Below, piece by piece: positions 1 to 7,074 of a stretch of 64,000 bases of DNA. A program made the translations under genes and the position numbers. Source of the stretch: Caldilineales bacterium (GTDB lineage: Bacteria; Chloroflexota; Anaerolineae; J102); NCBI GenBank assembly GCA_019695115.1, contig JAIBAP010000016.1, positions 1 to 64,000 of the forward strand, given 5' to 3'. The notes below the pieces were generated by a model. That model saw only the letters and a program-made list of their open reading frames with translations, searched no databases and was not told the origin of the DNA. Positions within the stretch are counted from its first letter, which is position 1. Each line of letters opens with the position of its first letter.

Positions 1-378
1 CAGCACGCCGCCGAGCGCCAGTTGACCGAAAACCTGGCGGTGGCGGTGGAGATCACGGGCGACCCCCAGGCGCCTCTCTCGCCCGCCGAGGAACTGGGCC
101 TCTTCCGCATCGCCCAGGAGGCGCTGAACAACGTCGTCAAGCACGCCGGGGTTGCGCAGGCGACCGTCCGCCTGCACCTGGCCCCGCCGGCCTGGCTGGA
201 GATCAGCGACCGGGGCCAGGGTTTTACGCCGGGGCAGGCGGGCGACGGCGGTCGCCTGGGGCTGGCCGGCATGAGAGAACGGGCGGCGGAGATCGGGTGG
301 CGTCTGGAAGTCGCCAGCGCGCCCGGCGCGGGCGCACGCATTCGCGTCGAGAAAACGGAGGCAGGAGGGCCGCCATGA
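1..378 (+). CDS. Sensor histidine kinase, C-terminal part (5' end outside window)
   Basis: The window opens inside this gene; only the last 125 codons are present. They form a HATPase_c domain of the NarL/DesK (HisKA_3) class: an N-box reading EALNNVVKHAG, a G1 box DRGQGF and a G2 box GRLGLAGMRERA. Such kinases autophosphorylate a histidine in a preceding dimerisation domain (not visible here) and pass the phosphate to a cognate LuxR-type response regulator. The stop codon overlaps the start of the next gene by 4 bases (ATGA), so the two are translationally coupled and very probably a cognate pair. A TTG at 22 could be mistaken for a start, but the reading frame is open back to base 1 and the protein clearly continues upstream. 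Confidence 0.88.
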   Translation, partial: QHAAERQLTENLAVAVEITGDPQAPLSPAEELGLFRIAQEALNNVVKHAGVAQATVRLHLAPPAWLEISDRGQGFTPGQAGDGGRLGLAGMRERAAEIGWRLEVASAPGAGARIRVEKTEAGGPP

Positions 379-1040
379 AACCAGCCGATGCCATCGCTGT
401 CCTGATCGTGGACGATCATCAGGTCGTGCGCCAGGGTCTGCGCACCTTTTTGGAACTGCACGCCGACATGGCCGTGGTGGGCGAGGCCAGCGACGGCGCC
501 GCAGCCGTGGATCTCGCCCTGCGTCTGCAGCCGGACGTGGTGCTGATGGATCTGGTGTTGCCGCAGCTGGACGGCATCGCCGCCACGCGCCAGATCAAGG
601 CGGGGCGGCCGGGGGTGAAGGTGATTGCGCTGACCAGCTTCGCCGAGGATGACAAGGTCTTTCCCGCCATCCAGGCCGGGGCGTCCAGCTATCTGCTCAA
701 GGACGTGACGCCCGACGCCCTGGTGGAGGCGATCCGCGCCGTGCACCGCGGCGAGGCGCGCCTGCACCCCGACATCGCCCGCAAGCTGATGGCGCAGGTG
801 GCCCAACAGCCCGGTTTCAAGCCGCCGGCCCCGGCCCTGGCCGACCTGACCGAGCGCGAGCGCGAGGTCATGCGCCTGGTCGCGCAGGGTCGCAGCAACG
901 GGGAGATCGCCCGCGCCCTGGTCATCAGCGACAAGACGGTCAAGAGTCATGTCAGCAACATCCTGGCCAAGCTCGAACTGGCCGACCGCACGCAGCTGGC
1001 GATCTATGCCCTCAAGCACGGCCTGGCGGATGCGGGCTGA
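375..1040 (+). CDS. NarL/FixJ-family response regulator
   Basis: A 221-residue two-domain regulator. The receiver domain (about residues 8-125) has the acidic pair in IVDDHQ, the phosphoacceptor D59 in VVLMDLVLP and a conserved lysine in LLKDVT. The LuxR-type helix-turn-helix (about 155-217) carries the classical LTEREREVMRLVAQG and DKTVKSHVSNILAKL segments. The ATG at 375 is preferred over earlier in-frame codons because it overlaps the kinase stop (ATGA) and follows a purine-rich GGAGGCAGGAGGG. Phosphorylation should promote dimerisation and DNA binding; the target genes cannot be read from the sequence. The gene lies between two kinase genes, the second of which is truncated, so it may once have had two inputs. 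Confidence 0.95.
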   Translation: MKPADAIAVLIVDDHQVVRQGLRTFLELHADMAVVGEASDGAAAVDLALRLQPDVVLMDLVLPQLDGIAATRQIKAGRPGVKVIALTSFAEDDKVFPAIQAGASSYLLKDVTPDALVEAIRAVHRGEARLHPDIARKLMAQVAQQPGFKPPAPALADLTEREREVMRLVAQGRSNGEIARALVISDKTVKSHVSNILAKLELADRTQLAIYALKHGLADAG

Positions 1041-1055
1041 GGGGCGGTGGAGGTC

Positions 1056-1856
1056 ATGCCTGTGGCCGAGCGTCTGAACGCCGCTGCCGTCTCGCCCCAC
1101 CCCGGCCGGCTGGCCGCGCTGGCGGCCTATCTGGCCTGGGCCGGCGCGCTGAGCGTGACGCTGCTGGCCACTGCCGGGCGAGAGCAGCGGCTGTGGTATC
1201 TGGGGCTGTATGGGGCTTCGCTGGCCCTGCTCGCCCTCGTCTTCGAGCGGCCCACGCTGCCGCCGGCGCTGCGGCATGGCTGTCTGGCGGCGCAATCGCT
1301 CCTGATAGCGGCGCTGCTGGCGCTCAACCCGCAGATGGGGGTGGCGCTGGCGCTCCTGCCCCTGCTGGCGTATCAGGCGGCGTTGGTTTTCAGCGGGCTG
1401 GGGCGCTGGTTGTGGGTCGGCTGGCTGGCCCTGCTGGCCGCAGCGCTGCCGATGGCTTTCCTGGGCGCGCTGGCGGGGCTGGCGCGGGGGCTGTTGCCGG
1501 CCAGCGGCGCCATCCTGCTGGCCGCGTATGTCGTCGTGCGGGAGGAAGCCGAGCGCGCCCGCGGCCTCAGCGCCCGGCTGCTGGTCGAATTGCAGGCCAC
1601 GAGCCAGCAGTTGCAGGCTCACGCCGACCAGGCGGCCGAGCTGGCGGCCCTGGAGGAACGCAATCGGCTGGCGCGGGAGCTGCACGACTCCGTCTCGCAG
1701 ACGATCTTCAGCCTCACCCTCGAGGCCAGCGCCGCCCGGCTCCTCCTGCAACAGGACCCCGCCCGCGTCAGGCCGCAGCTCGAGCGTCTGCAGGCCCTGG
1801 CGCAGCAGGCCCTGGCGCAGATGCGCGACCTGATCAGTCAGCGCCGCGACCCGTAG
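1056..1856 (+). CDS. Truncated membrane histidine kinase lacking its ATPase domain
   Basis: The 266-residue product has about six hydrophobic segments (residues 20-160), a coiled linker (about 165-200) and a HisKA_3 dimerisation/phosphoacceptor helix with the H-box ERNRLARELHDSVSQ (His about 210). The protein ends at RRDP, right after the second helix of the four-helix bundle, where a HATPase_c domain of about 110 residues should follow. The last codon and the stop (CCG TAG) are the first bases of the 55-bp repeat array beginning at 1851, so the truncation coincides with the repeat. No HATPase motif was seen downstream before the next gene. Without it the protein cannot autophosphorylate alone; it could act with the ATPase of another kinase or be a decaying gene. 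An alternative GTG start lies at 1047. Confidence 0.8.
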   Translation: MPVAERLNAAAVSPHPGRLAALAAYLAWAGALSVTLLATAGREQRLWYLGLYGASLALLALVFERPTLPPALRHGCLAAQSLLIAALLALNPQMGVALALLPLLAYQAALVFSGLGRWLWVGWLALLAAALPMAFLGALAGLARGLLPASGAILLAAYVVVREEAERARGLSARLLVELQATSQQLQAHADQAAELAALEERNRLARELHDSVSQTIFSLTLEASAARLLLQQDPARVRPQLERLQALAQQALAQMRDLISQRRDP

Positions 1857-2015
1857 TAGCGACTTCAGTCGCTCCTTTGCCGCTGACGACTAAAGTCGTC
1901 ACTACCCGTAGTAGCGACTTCAGTCGCTCCTCTGCCGCTGACGACTGAAGTCGTCACTACCCGTAGTAGCGACTTCAGTCGCTCCTCTGCCGCTGACGAC
2001 TAAAGTCGTCACTAC
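1851..2015 (+). repeat. Three tandem 55-bp palindromic repeats
   Basis: Three nearly identical 55-bp units start at 1851, 1906 and 1961. Each contains two short palindromes, GCGACTTCAGTCGC and GACGACTTTAGTCGTC-type (seen as GACGACTAAAGTCGTC), and begins and ends with complementary GTAGTAG / CACTAC, so each unit can fold into a cruciform. A partial copy lies at about 45670-45695 inside another gene. The family looks like a small dispersed palindromic (REP/MITE-like) element. The first unit supplies the stop codon of the truncated kinase. From 2016 to 2185 there is a short degenerate copy of the end and then nothing recognisable except the ribosome-binding site of the next gene. Confidence 0.9.
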
Positions 2016-2185
2016 GAACGCTCGTCACTACGAACCGGGACGACCGGCGATGCAGGGCGTCTCCATCTCTGGTCGGATGAACCTTCTCCGCCTATGGCCC
2101 AGGCGCAAATCCACCTTGCGCCCGATGCGCCGGGGCCGGGCGCGTGCTACAGTGGGGCATCCCATGCGAGAAGGAGAATCAACCG

Positions 2186-2842
2186 ATGTCCCATTTACAA
2201 GCACACCCCGGCCTCACCAGCCCCGCCAGCGTCCGCCGGTCAGCCAGGCGCACGAGCCTGACGCTTGGCGTTTACGCCGCCTTCGTGCAGGCGTTCGCCG
2301 CCGCCGCTTCGCTCGTCACCGCCGTGGCGCTGATCGGGCTGGCCGCGCTGAGCGACCCGGCCCGCCTGGCCGCGCTGGCCGTCCACAACCCGCTGCCGCT
2401 GCTGCTGCAAGACAGTCTGAAATTTGTCTCGGCCGCCGCCAGCATCGTCGTGATCGTCGCCCTCTTCCGGCGCCTGCGCTCCGCAGCGCCGACCGCCGCC
2501 GGGGTCGCCGCCGCCTGCGGGCTGCTGGCCGTGACGCTGCTGCTGGCCAACGCCGCCCTCAGCCTCGCCGCGGTGACGCAGGCCAGGGCCGGGTTGGCCG
2601 TGGACGCCCGTCTGAGCGGGCTGGTCGGGCTGTTGGGCATGGCCGCCATCGCCGTCAATGGCCTCTGGTATCTGCTGGTCAGCTGGACGGCGCGCACCGC
2701 GGCGCGTCTGCCGCTCGCCCTCTGCTGGCTCGGCCTGGCGTTGGGCGTCTTGAGCCTGGTTCCCTTCCTGGCCCTGCTGGTGCTGGTTTTGAGCGTGGTC
2801 TGGTCGCTGTGGCTGGGCCTGGCCCTGCGGCAGGCGCCATGA
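2186..2842 (+). CDS. Hypothetical membrane protein
   Basis: A 218-residue, very hydrophobic protein with about five to six transmembrane segments (roughly residues 25-60, 70-95, 110-135, 150-180 and 185-215). I recognise no family. The ATG at 2186 is chosen because it follows AAGGAG with good spacing; an in-frame ATG at 2144 has no such site. The stop codon overlaps the start of the next gene (ATGA), so it is co-translated with a CPBP-like membrane protein. Pairing of a small multi-pass protein with a CPBP protein suggests a membrane complex, but that is inference only. Confidence 0.75.
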   Translation: MSHLQAHPGLTSPASVRRSARRTSLTLGVYAAFVQAFAAAASLVTAVALIGLAALSDPARLAALAVHNPLPLLLQDSLKFVSAAASIVVIVALFRRLRSAAPTAAGVAAACGLLAVTLLLANAALSLAAVTQARAGLAVDARLSGLVGLLGMAAIAVNGLWYLLVSWTARTAARLPLALCWLGLALGVLSLVPFLALLVLVLSVVWSLWLGLALRQAP

Positions 2843-3696
2843 GGACGGCCGCCCTGCGCGACGCCGGCCGCTTCGCCCTGTTGGCGATGGCCTTCTCCTG
2901 GCCGGTCTTGCTGGCGGTGGATGGCTGGCTGCTGCCGCGGGCGGCGGGTCGTCTCGACGCCGCGGCCCTGGCCGCAGCCGGGCTGTTCGGCCACCTGCTG
3001 GCGATGGCCGGCCCGGCCGTCGCCGCCCTCCTCCTCTGGCGACGCCAGCCCGGATCGGTGCGGCCGGCCTTCCGCTGGGGCCGGCCCGCCGACTACCTCT
3101 GGCTGGCGCTGGCCCTGCTGGCCCTGCGCGGCGGTTCGCTGCTGATCGGCGCCCTGGCCGGGGCGGGGATGTGGCCGTGGCGCAGCCCCTTCGAGCCGGG
3201 CGTTGCCGTCATCCTGGCCGGCAGTCTGACGCTCGGCTGGCTGGGCGGGTTGGGCGAGGAGGTGGGCTGGTGCGCCTACCTGTTGCCCCGCCTGACGCCA
3301 GCGTTTGGGCGGGTCGGCGCGGTGGTCATCGCCGGCATCATCCGCGGCCTCTGGCACCTGCCGCTGCTACTGATGCCGCTGGCCGTGGCGGTCGGGCGCG
3401 GCGAGTTGGCCCCGGCGCAGGCGGCGTCATCCGCCCTGGCGGCGGCGCTGGCCCTGGCGCTCTCCAACATCCTCTTCGGCGCCGCGCTGGGCTGGCTGTG
3501 GTTCAGGCGCCGGAGCATGGCGCTGGTCGGTTGGGCGCATCAGTGGCACGATCTGGCGCGCGACGCCGGCCTGGTGCTGACCGTCGGCGCGGCCAGCAGC
3601 CCGGCGACGGCGCTGGCCTGGAGCCTGGCCATCCACGGCCTGGGCCTGGCGGCGCTGTGGAGCCTGCGGCGGGAAAGAGAGGCGCCAGCTCCCTGA
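2839..3696 (+). CDS. CPBP-family intramembrane protease-like protein
   Basis: A 285-residue multi-pass protein with the CPBP (Abi/Rce1-like) signature region. Motif 1 is read as [14 protein letters not shown] (E140, E141), motif 2 as [13 protein letters not shown] with the expected histidine, and motif 3 as WAHQWHD. In the family motif 1 is normally EExxxR; here the arginine position is a cysteine (C145). The glutamates and histidine proposed to be catalytic are kept, so activity is possible but altered. Start at ATG 2839 overlaps the upstream stop; the open frame extends much further upstream but only as a shadow of the preceding gene. CPBP proteins process prenylated or bacteriocin-related peptides in some bacteria; no substrate is evident here. 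Confidence 0.85.
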   Translation: MRTAALRDAGRFALLAMAFSWPVLLAVDGWLLPRAAGRLDAAALAAAGLFGHLLAMAGPAVAALLLWRRQPGSVRPAFRWGRPADYLWLALALLALRGGSLLIGALAGAGMWPWRSPFEPGVAVILAGSLTLGWLGGLGEEVGWCAYLLPRLTPAFGRVGAVVIAGIIRGLWHLPLLLMPLAVAVGRGELAPAQAASSALAAALALALSNILFGAALGWLWFRRRSMALVGWAHQWHDLARDAGLVLTVGAASSPATALAWSLAIHGLGLAALWSLRREREAPAP

Positions 3697-3737
3697 AAAG
3701 TTGCCGTCTCCGCCCTGGCTGGTGTACCCTTCCGGGC

Positions 3738-4571
3738 ATGATTCAGCCCTCCCATCCCTTATCGAAAACGTGCGCCCGGCGCCGGACGCCGCCTCTCCTC
3801 GCCCTCGTTGGCGCCCTCGCCCTGCTCCTGCTGGCGGTCCTGCTCGCGGCCTGCGGCCCTGCCGCCGAGCCAACCCCCGAACCCACCGCCACCTTCGAGC
3901 TGCGCCCCACCTTCACCCCCACCAGCGTCGAGACGGCCCTGGCCCGCGCCGCCACCGAGACGGCTGCCGCGGCCCCCACCGCCACCCCGCAGCCGACCGA
4001 CACCCCCATCCCCACCGCTACGCCCGTCCCGCCGACGGACACGCCCCCGCCGCCCACCGACACCCCGCCCCCGCCGACGGACACGCCCCTGCCCCCCACC
4101 CGCCCCCCGGTCGTCCGTGCGGCCACGCCCATCCCCCCCACCAACACACCCCCACCGGCCGCCCCCGACCCCTGCGCCGCCATCGGCTCCGGCGGCTGCA
4201 AATTCAGGTTGCGCGGCGGCCCGGCCACGGCCCCCAACCTCAGCCGGGAACTCAAGCTGACGCTGGCTTTCATCCACAGCGGCCGCGGCAACGAGGCCCA
4301 GGGCAGCTACTTTGTCTGGCTGGAGAAGGACGGTATCGGCAAGTTGCCGGTCTCGGACAGCGTGCGCAGTTGGACAGGAGACAAGCGCAGCGGCCCCAAC
4401 GGCAGCTACAACTACGAGTACAAGCTGGGGCCGGATGCCCTGGGCGGGAGCGAGGCCGGCTGCTACACCGGTTGGGTGCTGAACGGCTACGGCGAGCGCG
4501 ATAGCCGCGACTTCCGCTTCTGCGTGCCCGAGGGCCAAGGTGAAGTGTGGATGGAGTTCGACCAGGGCTGA
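3738..4571 (+). CDS. Secreted lipoprotein with Pro/Thr-rich linker
   Basis: A 277-residue lipoprotein: positively charged N-terminus (KTCARRR), hydrophobic segment [20 protein letters not shown] with the lipobox cysteine, then about 110 residues of Thr/Pro repeats (TPTPPPTDTP type), and a C-terminal globular domain of about 110 residues (from about residue 155) containing four cysteines and a charged [16 protein letters not shown] region. The C-terminal domain is not recognised; its two cysteine pairs suggest disulfides. The linker design is common in Chloroflexota cell-surface proteins. The ATG at 3738 gives a proper signal peptide; the frame is open upstream only as a shadow of the CPBP gene. 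Confidence 0.8.
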   Translation: MIQPSHPLSKTCARRRTPPLLALVGALALLLLAVLLAACGPAAEPTPEPTATFELRPTFTPTSVETALARAATETAAAAPTATPQPTDTPIPTATPVPPTDTPPPPTDTPPPPTDTPLPPTRPPVVRAATPIPPTNTPPPAAPDPCAAIGSGGCKFRLRGGPATAPNLSRELKLTLAFIHSGRGNEAQGSYFVWLEKDGIGKLPVSDSVRSWTGDKRSGPNGSYNYEYKLGPDALGGSEAGCYTGWVLNGYGERDSRDFRFCVPEGQGEVWMEFDQG

Positions 4572-4579
4572 GCGACGGA

Positions 4580-4648
4580 AAAGTTGCCAACTTTGCCAAA
4601 GTTGGCAACTTTGCCAAAGTTGGCAACTTTGCCAAAGTTGGCAACTTT
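4580..4648 (+). repeat. Tandem 18-bp units of the AAGTTGGCAACTTT hairpin family
   Basis: After an initial AAAAGTTGCCAACTTT come three 18-bp units (4595-4612, 4613-4630, 4631-4648) reading GCCAAAGTTGGCAACTTT. Neighbouring units are mutually complementary around GTTGCCAAC/GTTGGCAAC, so the array can form several alternative hairpins. It lies between the lipoprotein stop and the DUF123 gene start. Related single hairpins follow at 5047, 5482 and 5821. Confidence 0.9.
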
Positions 4649-4657
4649 GTTTGCACG

Positions 4658-5086
4658 ATGCTTCCCACAGGCGCCAAAGGCACATACGCCCTGCTGTTCG
4701 AGTCAGACCAGCCGCTGGAGATCTCGGTCGGCAAGATGGGCGGGTTCCTGCTGCCGGCGGGGAAGCTGATCTACGTGGGTTCAGCCCTGGGGCCGGGCGG
4801 ATTGGCGGCGCGGCTGAAGCGGCATCTGCGCCCCGACAAGCCCCTCCACTGGCACATCGACTACCTGACCGCCGTCCTGACCCCGACCGTGTGGCGGATC
4901 GACGCCAGCGGCGAGCGGCGGGAGTGCGGCTGGGTGCGCGAACTGTTGGCGTTGCCGGGGGCCGGCGTCCCGATTCCCGGCTTCGGCAGCAGCGATTGCC
5001 GGGAGGGCTGCCCGGCGCATTTGCTGGCGCTGGCGGATGGAGGAGAGTTGCCAACTTTCCAAAAGTTGGCAACCATGCTATCATAG
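4658..5086 (+). CDS. DUF123 / GIY-YIG-superfamily protein
   Basis: A 142-residue protein matching the DUF123 pattern: KGTYALLF near the N-terminus, LIYVGSALGPGGLAARLKRHL in the centre and LHWHIDYLT afterwards. DUF123 proteins belong to the GIY-YIG nuclease fold; some archaeal members are fused to endonuclease III, so a role in nucleic-acid processing is likely but unproven. The ATG at 4658 is chosen because the homologous region starts there; the frame is open upstream through the 18-bp repeat array (reading VGNFAKVGNFAK), which would be a repeat-derived extension. The C-terminus (ELPTFQKLATMLS) is encoded by the hairpin repeat at 5047-5073, so the original end of the gene was replaced by or extended into the repeat. 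Confidence 0.85.
   Translation: MLPTGAKGTYALLFESDQPLEISVGKMGGFLLPAGKLIYVGSALGPGGLAARLKRHLRPDKPLHWHIDYLTAVLTPTVWRIDASGERRECGWVRELLALPGAGVPIPGFGSSDCREGCPAHLLALADGGELPTFQKLATMLS
5047..5073. repeat. Hairpin repeat (AAGTTGGCAAC family), 12-bp arms
   Basis: Perfect inverted repeat GTTGCCAACTTT / AAAGTTGGCAAC (5047-5058 and 5062-5073) with a 3-base loop. It overlaps the last codons of the DUF123 gene. Same family as 4580-4648, 5482-5513 and 5821-5854. Confidence 0.9.
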
Positions 5087-5091
5087 ACGAT

Positions 5092-5220
5092 ATGAGATAT
5101 GCGCTGGATACTGACGTTTTGGTCGCTGGCCTGCGCAGCCGCACGGGCGCTTCTCGTCGCTTGCTGATTTTGCTCGACCAGAGGCGCTATCAGGCCGTTG
5201 CCAGCAGGTTAGAACCATGA
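5092..5220 (+). pseudogene. Truncated PIN-domain toxin (VapC-like remnant)
   Basis: The 42-codon frame MRYALDTDVLVAGLRSRTGA... has the start of a PIN-domain toxin: the first strand with the metal-binding aspartate in LDTDVLV and the following GASRRLL helix. PIN toxins are usually 130-145 residues; here the frame jumps to VASRLEP and stops, overlapping the next ATG (ATGA). The remaining acidic active-site residues are absent, so the product cannot be an active RNase. The overlap with the antitoxin gene looks like the result of an internal deletion that kept the toxin start and the toxin/antitoxin junction. Confidence 0.75.
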
Positions 5221-5471
5221 CAACTGCCAGCAACTACGCCCTGCGTCTGCAAGCCTCTCTCCTCGCCGAGTTGCGGCTCGTCGTCGAGGAGGAGGGCACG
5301 ACCCTCAACCAGTTCATCAACGTGGCCGTGGCCGAGAAGCTGGCCGCCCTGCGCACCGAGCGCTACTTTCGGGAACGGGCCGGCCGCGCCGCCCCGGCCG
5401 ATTTTCTGGCCATCCTGGACAAGGCAGGGAGCGACGCCGCCCTCCCCGGCGATGAGTTGCAGGTGGGGTGA
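5217..5471 (+). CDS. HicB/CopG-like antitoxin of a decayed PIN TA pair
   Basis: An 84-residue protein. The first 45 residues (NYALRLQASLLAELRLVVEEEGTTLNQFINVAVAEKLAAL) fit a ribbon-helix-helix DNA-binding domain of the kind called toxin-antitoxin system HicB family antitoxin; the C-terminal part (RYFRERAGRAAPADFLAIL) resembles the toxin-binding tails found with PIN toxins. It overlaps the truncated PIN frame by 4 bases. With its toxin gone it may persist as an orphan repressor or anti-addiction factor. It sits between two members of the AAGTTGGCAAC hairpin family. Confidence 0.75.
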   Translation: MTTASNYALRLQASLLAELRLVVEEEGTTLNQFINVAVAEKLAALRTERYFRERAGRAAPADFLAILDKAGSDAALPGDELQVG

Positions 5472-5474
5472 GGG

Positions 5475-5798
5475 TCAGAAAGGGTTGCCAACTTTTCTGA
5501 AAGTTGGCAACCCTGCGTTGGCGCGCAGAGCGGAATTCTCCAGCCGCAGGGCCTCATTTTCCGCCGATACGGTCTGTATCGCCTGCGATGTGGCAGCGAT
5601 CCGCTCCAAGACAGCATCGACCTGCCCTTTGAGCGCGCCGAGGCTACCCGGCCTCTTTGCCGCATCGGGCAAGAGTGTCTCCTCACGATCCTGTTCGGCG
5701 TACCAGGCGTCCAGGGCGGCCTGCTCGTCAGAAGTCAGCAACTCGCCACGCGCTTTGCGCACATGGAGTCTCCATAAGCGATCATCGGCTGTAGTCAT
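5475..5798 (-). CDS. Conserved hypothetical protein with C-terminal coiled coil
   Basis: A 107-residue protein starting MTTADDRLWRLHVRKARGELLTSDEQAALDAWY, with a heptad-like C-terminal half (VDAVLERIAATSQAIQTVSAENEALRLE) that predicts a coiled coil. I have a sense that short proteins of this kind occur near PIN or nuclease genes in Chloroflexota and Cyanobacteria, but I cannot name a family. The ATG at 5798 is used; the frame is open upstream only through hairpin-repeat DNA. The last residues (GLPTFRKVGNPF) are encoded by the hairpin at 5482-5513. It converges on the antitoxin gene at 5217-5471. Confidence 0.6.
   Translation of the reverse strand: MTTADDRLWRLHVRKARGELLTSDEQAALDAWYAEQDREETLLPDAAKRPGSLGALKGQVDAVLERIAATSQAIQTVSAENEALRLENSALRANAGLPTFRKVGNPF
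5482..5513. repeat. Hairpin repeat (AAGTTGGCAAC family), 14-bp arms
   Basis: Perfect inverted repeat GGGTTGCCAACTTT / AAAGTTGGCAACCC with a 4-base loop. It lies at the convergent junction of two genes and encodes the C-terminus of the minus-strand one. It could also terminate transcription in both directions. Confidence 0.9.
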
Positions 5799-5820
5799 TT
5801 CTACCTCTCGCAAAGGTGTA

Positions 5821-5854
5821 AGAGTTACCAACTTTTCAGAAAGCTGGCAACTCT
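5821..5854. repeat. Hairpin repeat (AAGTTGGCAAC family), imperfect
   Basis: Imperfect inverted repeat AGAGTTACCAACTTT / AAAGCTGGCAACTCT, located just upstream (on the minus strand) of the gene at 5475-5798 and inside the 3' end of a doubtful minus-strand frame. Confidence 0.8.
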
Positions 5855-6033
5855 GCGTTACGCGCACCCGCAAAACGCATCCAGCCCGCGCTTGACCAGG
5901 ATGGCGGCGACAAGCCATCGCCTATGCCCTTGCTGCCGGCGTCGTACAACTCCAGCTTGGCCAGCAGGTCCGCCTCAGAGCGGGCGAGATAGCTTTCCAG
6001 TTTGCGGCGGTCGGCGTCGGGCATGGCGTCCAT
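5836..6033 (-). CDS. Doubtful small protein, possibly a frameshifted remnant
   Basis: A 65-codon frame (MDAMPDADRRKLESYLARSEADLLAKLELYDAG...) whose first 40 residues look like a natural helical, charged protein, while the tail (SPPSWSSAGWMRFAGARNAELPAF) is of low quality and runs into the hairpin repeat at 5821-5854. It may be the 5' part of a gene of the same cassette whose 3' part was lost to the repeat. No family recognised and no clear ribosome-binding site. Confidence 0.3.
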   Translation of the reverse strand: MDAMPDADRRKLESYLARSEADLLAKLELYDAGSKGIGDGLSPPSWSSAGWMRFAGARNAELPAF

Positions 6034-6136
6034 CCGAGGGAGCGCGGTTGTTTGACCCGCCCCTGCCCTCGTGCTACGATCGCCGGCAAGATCGGGTCTT
6101 TGCCCGACCTCGCCGCCCTTGTCCAACTCCGGCCCC

Positions 6137-6643
6137 ATGATCGCCACCCCTCTCCTACCTCCAACCGCGCTGGAAGCCAGCCTGCCGGCGGGCAGCGTCG
6201 ATGATCTGGCGCTCGGGCTGCATCGCAGCCTGGGCGACGATCTCGTGGCCGTGGCCCTCTACGGCTCGCGAGCGCGCGGCGATGCCCGCGAGGGGAGCGA
6301 CTGGGATCTTCTGGTCATCGCCCACAACCTACCGCCGAGGACGCTCGACCGGCATTTCTTCATGACCCGGATGGTGCCGGAAGACTGGCGGGGGCTGGCT
6401 TCGGTCATGGCCAAGACGCCGGCAGAATTCACGGCCTATCTACCGGCGCTTTATCTCGATATTGCCCTCGATGCCATCATCCTCTTCGACACCGATGGCT
6501 TCCTGGCCGAGCGGCTGGCACGCTTACGCCGGCTGATCGCCAAGGTTGGGCTGTATCGTGAACAGAACGGCGCCGACTTTGCCTGGCAGTGGCGCACCTT
6601 TCCCGGTCTGGGGTGGTCGTTGGAGTGGGAAGACGCACTATGA
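6137..6643 (+). CDS. MNT-type nucleotidyltransferase (antitoxin of an MNT-HEPN pair)
   Basis: A 168-residue minimal nucleotidyltransferase. The active-site motif is GSRARGDAREGSDWDLLV (GSxARG followed by SDxDLLV), and a third acidic residue is available in YLDIALDAIILF. In MNT-HEPN (type VII) systems the MntA enzyme neutralises the HEPN RNase by AMPylating it. The ATG at 6137 starts the region of homology-like sequence; an in-frame ATG-type codon at 6071 lies in the spacer. The stop overlaps the HEPN start (ATGA), which supports a co-translated pair. Confidence 0.85.
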   Translation: MIATPLLPPTALEASLPAGSVDDLALGLHRSLGDDLVAVALYGSRARGDAREGSDWDLLVIAHNLPPRTLDRHFFMTRMVPEDWRGLASVMAKTPAEFTAYLPALYLDIALDAIILFDTDGFLAERLARLRRLIAKVGLYREQNGADFAWQWRTFPGLGWSLEWEDAL

Positions 6644-7074
6644 ACGGCGTCAAAGATGCCGGTTATCGGCTGCGGCTTGCACACGGCTTTCTGGCTGAAG
6701 CGAGGCAGGACATACCGCTGGCGCGATGGCGTTCGGCTGTTGACAATGCGCAGTTAGCAATCGAAAACGCAGCCAAGGCCGTTCTCGCCCAGTTCGGCCC
6801 CGTGAGCCGGAGCCATCATCCGCATCAACAAATACGGCAGGGGCTGGTGGCGGATGTCTTTCCGGCGCAGCATCGCGCCGAGATCGAGCGTTTGGCGCAG
6901 TTGGCTCAAGGCATGGGGGCTGATGTACACATCCGCACCGACTACGGCGACGAGTTGGGTGATCTCACACCGTGGGAGCTGTTCGATGAAGCGGAGGCTC
7001 AAGACGCGCTTCGCCTGGCTGAAGAAGCGGTTGATCTGGCGTTGAGGGTGCTCGAGGGGCGGCACGATGATTGA
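6640..7074 (+). CDS. HEPN-domain protein (toxin of an MNT-HEPN pair)
   Basis: A 144-residue, helix-rich HEPN protein: DNAQLAIENAAKAVLAQFG (helix 2 of the fold), followed by an RSHHPH segment (R-x4-H, the RNase motif class of HEPN toxins), and a C-terminal helix DALRLAEEAVDLALRVL. It overlaps the nucleotidyltransferase by 4 bases and the next gene, a dGTPase, by 8 bases, so all three should be translated from one message. HEPN toxins of this type cleave RNA when not modified by the partner. The spacing of R and H fits an active toxin, but this was judged by eye. Confidence 0.85.
   Translation: MNGVKDAGYRLRLAHGFLAEARQDIPLARWRSAVDNAQLAIENAAKAVLAQFGPVSRSHHPHQQIRQGLVADVFPAQHRAEIERLAQLAQGMGADVHIRTDYGDELGDLTPWELFDEAEAQDALRLAEEAVDLALRVLEGRHDD

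Noticed and set aside
2272-3357. Minus-strand frame across the two membrane-protein genes
   Set aside because: Arg/Gly/Pro/Ala-rich shadow sequence typical of antisense to GC-rich coding DNA.
3171-3737. Long upstream extension of the lipoprotein frame at 3738
   Set aside because: It is the third frame of the CPBP gene; only the ATG at 3738 gives a signal peptide and lipobox.
4547-4657. Extended N-terminus of the DUF123 protein through the 18-bp repeats
   Set aside because: The residues VGNFAKVGNFAK are repeat translation and the family begins at the ATG at 4658.
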